Notes under the pieces: generated by a model
Told to the model about the DNA's origin: nothing
Database searches by the model: none
The model's input: only the letters and a program-made list of their open reading frames with translations
NCBI GenBank assembly: GCA_905215845.1
Contig: CAJMRU010000001.1
Location: forward strand, 1-28,802
Length of the DNA stretch: 28,802 nucleotides
Origin: an uncultured bacterium
GTDB taxonomy: Bacteria; Bacillota; Clostridia; TANB77; CAG-508
Direction of reading: 5' to 3'
In this document: piece by piece, positions 28,802 through 28,802 of the stretch
Layout: each line of letters starts with the position of its first letter
Numbering within the stretch: the first letter of the stretch is position 1
Translations under genes and position numbers: made by a program

Positions 28802-28802
28802 T

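Noticed and set aside
1..28802. CRISPR array
   Set aside because: No evenly spaced identical repeats of 23-40 bp were found; the short repeats at 23502-23529 have 11-bp spacing and no spacers.
1..28802. Integrase, attachment site, transposase
   Set aside because: No recombinase or transposase motifs are present in any credible frame; integration genes may lie outside the window.

Overview
The window carries the late half and part of the early region of a temperate siphophage (prophage or metagenomic phage) of a low-GC, AT-rich Gram-positive bacterium, most likely a sporulating clostridial Bacillota. Grounds for this: strong AGGAGG-type ribosome binding sites, A/T-ending codons, an SPP1/HK97-type head and tail module with a DUF4355-type scaffold, a Cph1-type holin with an M23/SH3 endolysin, and sites that match Spo0A boxes. 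TAA, TAG and TGA all act as stops.

Almost every gene is on the minus strand, so the phage reads from high to low coordinates. Positions 28.8-24.7 kb hold early or middle genes: a PD-(D/E)xK (RecU-like) nuclease, an SF2 helicase, several small coiled-coil proteins and an ArpU/RinA-like late regulator. At 24.7-23.1 kb come an RtcB RNA ligase, a promoter with three 11-bp-spaced repeats, a leader rich in inverted repeats, and a tRNA-Ser(GCU). Positions 22.9-12.3 kb hold small accessory genes, terminase (small, large), portal, a MuF minor head protein with a metallopeptidase-like C-terminus, scaffold, capsid, connector and tail-completion proteins, major tail protein, and tail chaperones with a -1 slippery site. 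At 12.26-2.8 kb are a membrane 'moron' protein, tape measure, distal tail protein, hub, upper baseplate and fibre-like proteins, and at 2.8-1.8 kb holin and endolysin, closed by a strong terminator. The left end has a plus-strand HicAB locus with a frameshifted toxin gene, then small regulatory genes, one of them an XRE helix-turn-helix protein.

The genes form a coherent late programme. The ArpU-like regulator is encoded just upstream and is the natural candidate to act on the repeats at 23502-23529. That promoter would drive the leader, the tRNA and the packaging genes. The tail, baseplate and lysis genes follow, with partial internal terminators.

Four reading frames (hicA, hub, helicase and perhaps the major tail protein) are each interrupted by one extra nucleotide, and each is restored by removing one C on the coding strand. 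This could be real decay or a base-calling artefact, and it affects how those genes should be read. The most noteworthy biology is the RtcB-tRNA-late promoter cluster, the MuF-peptidase fusion, and the Spo0A-box-like sites in front of the membrane gene.
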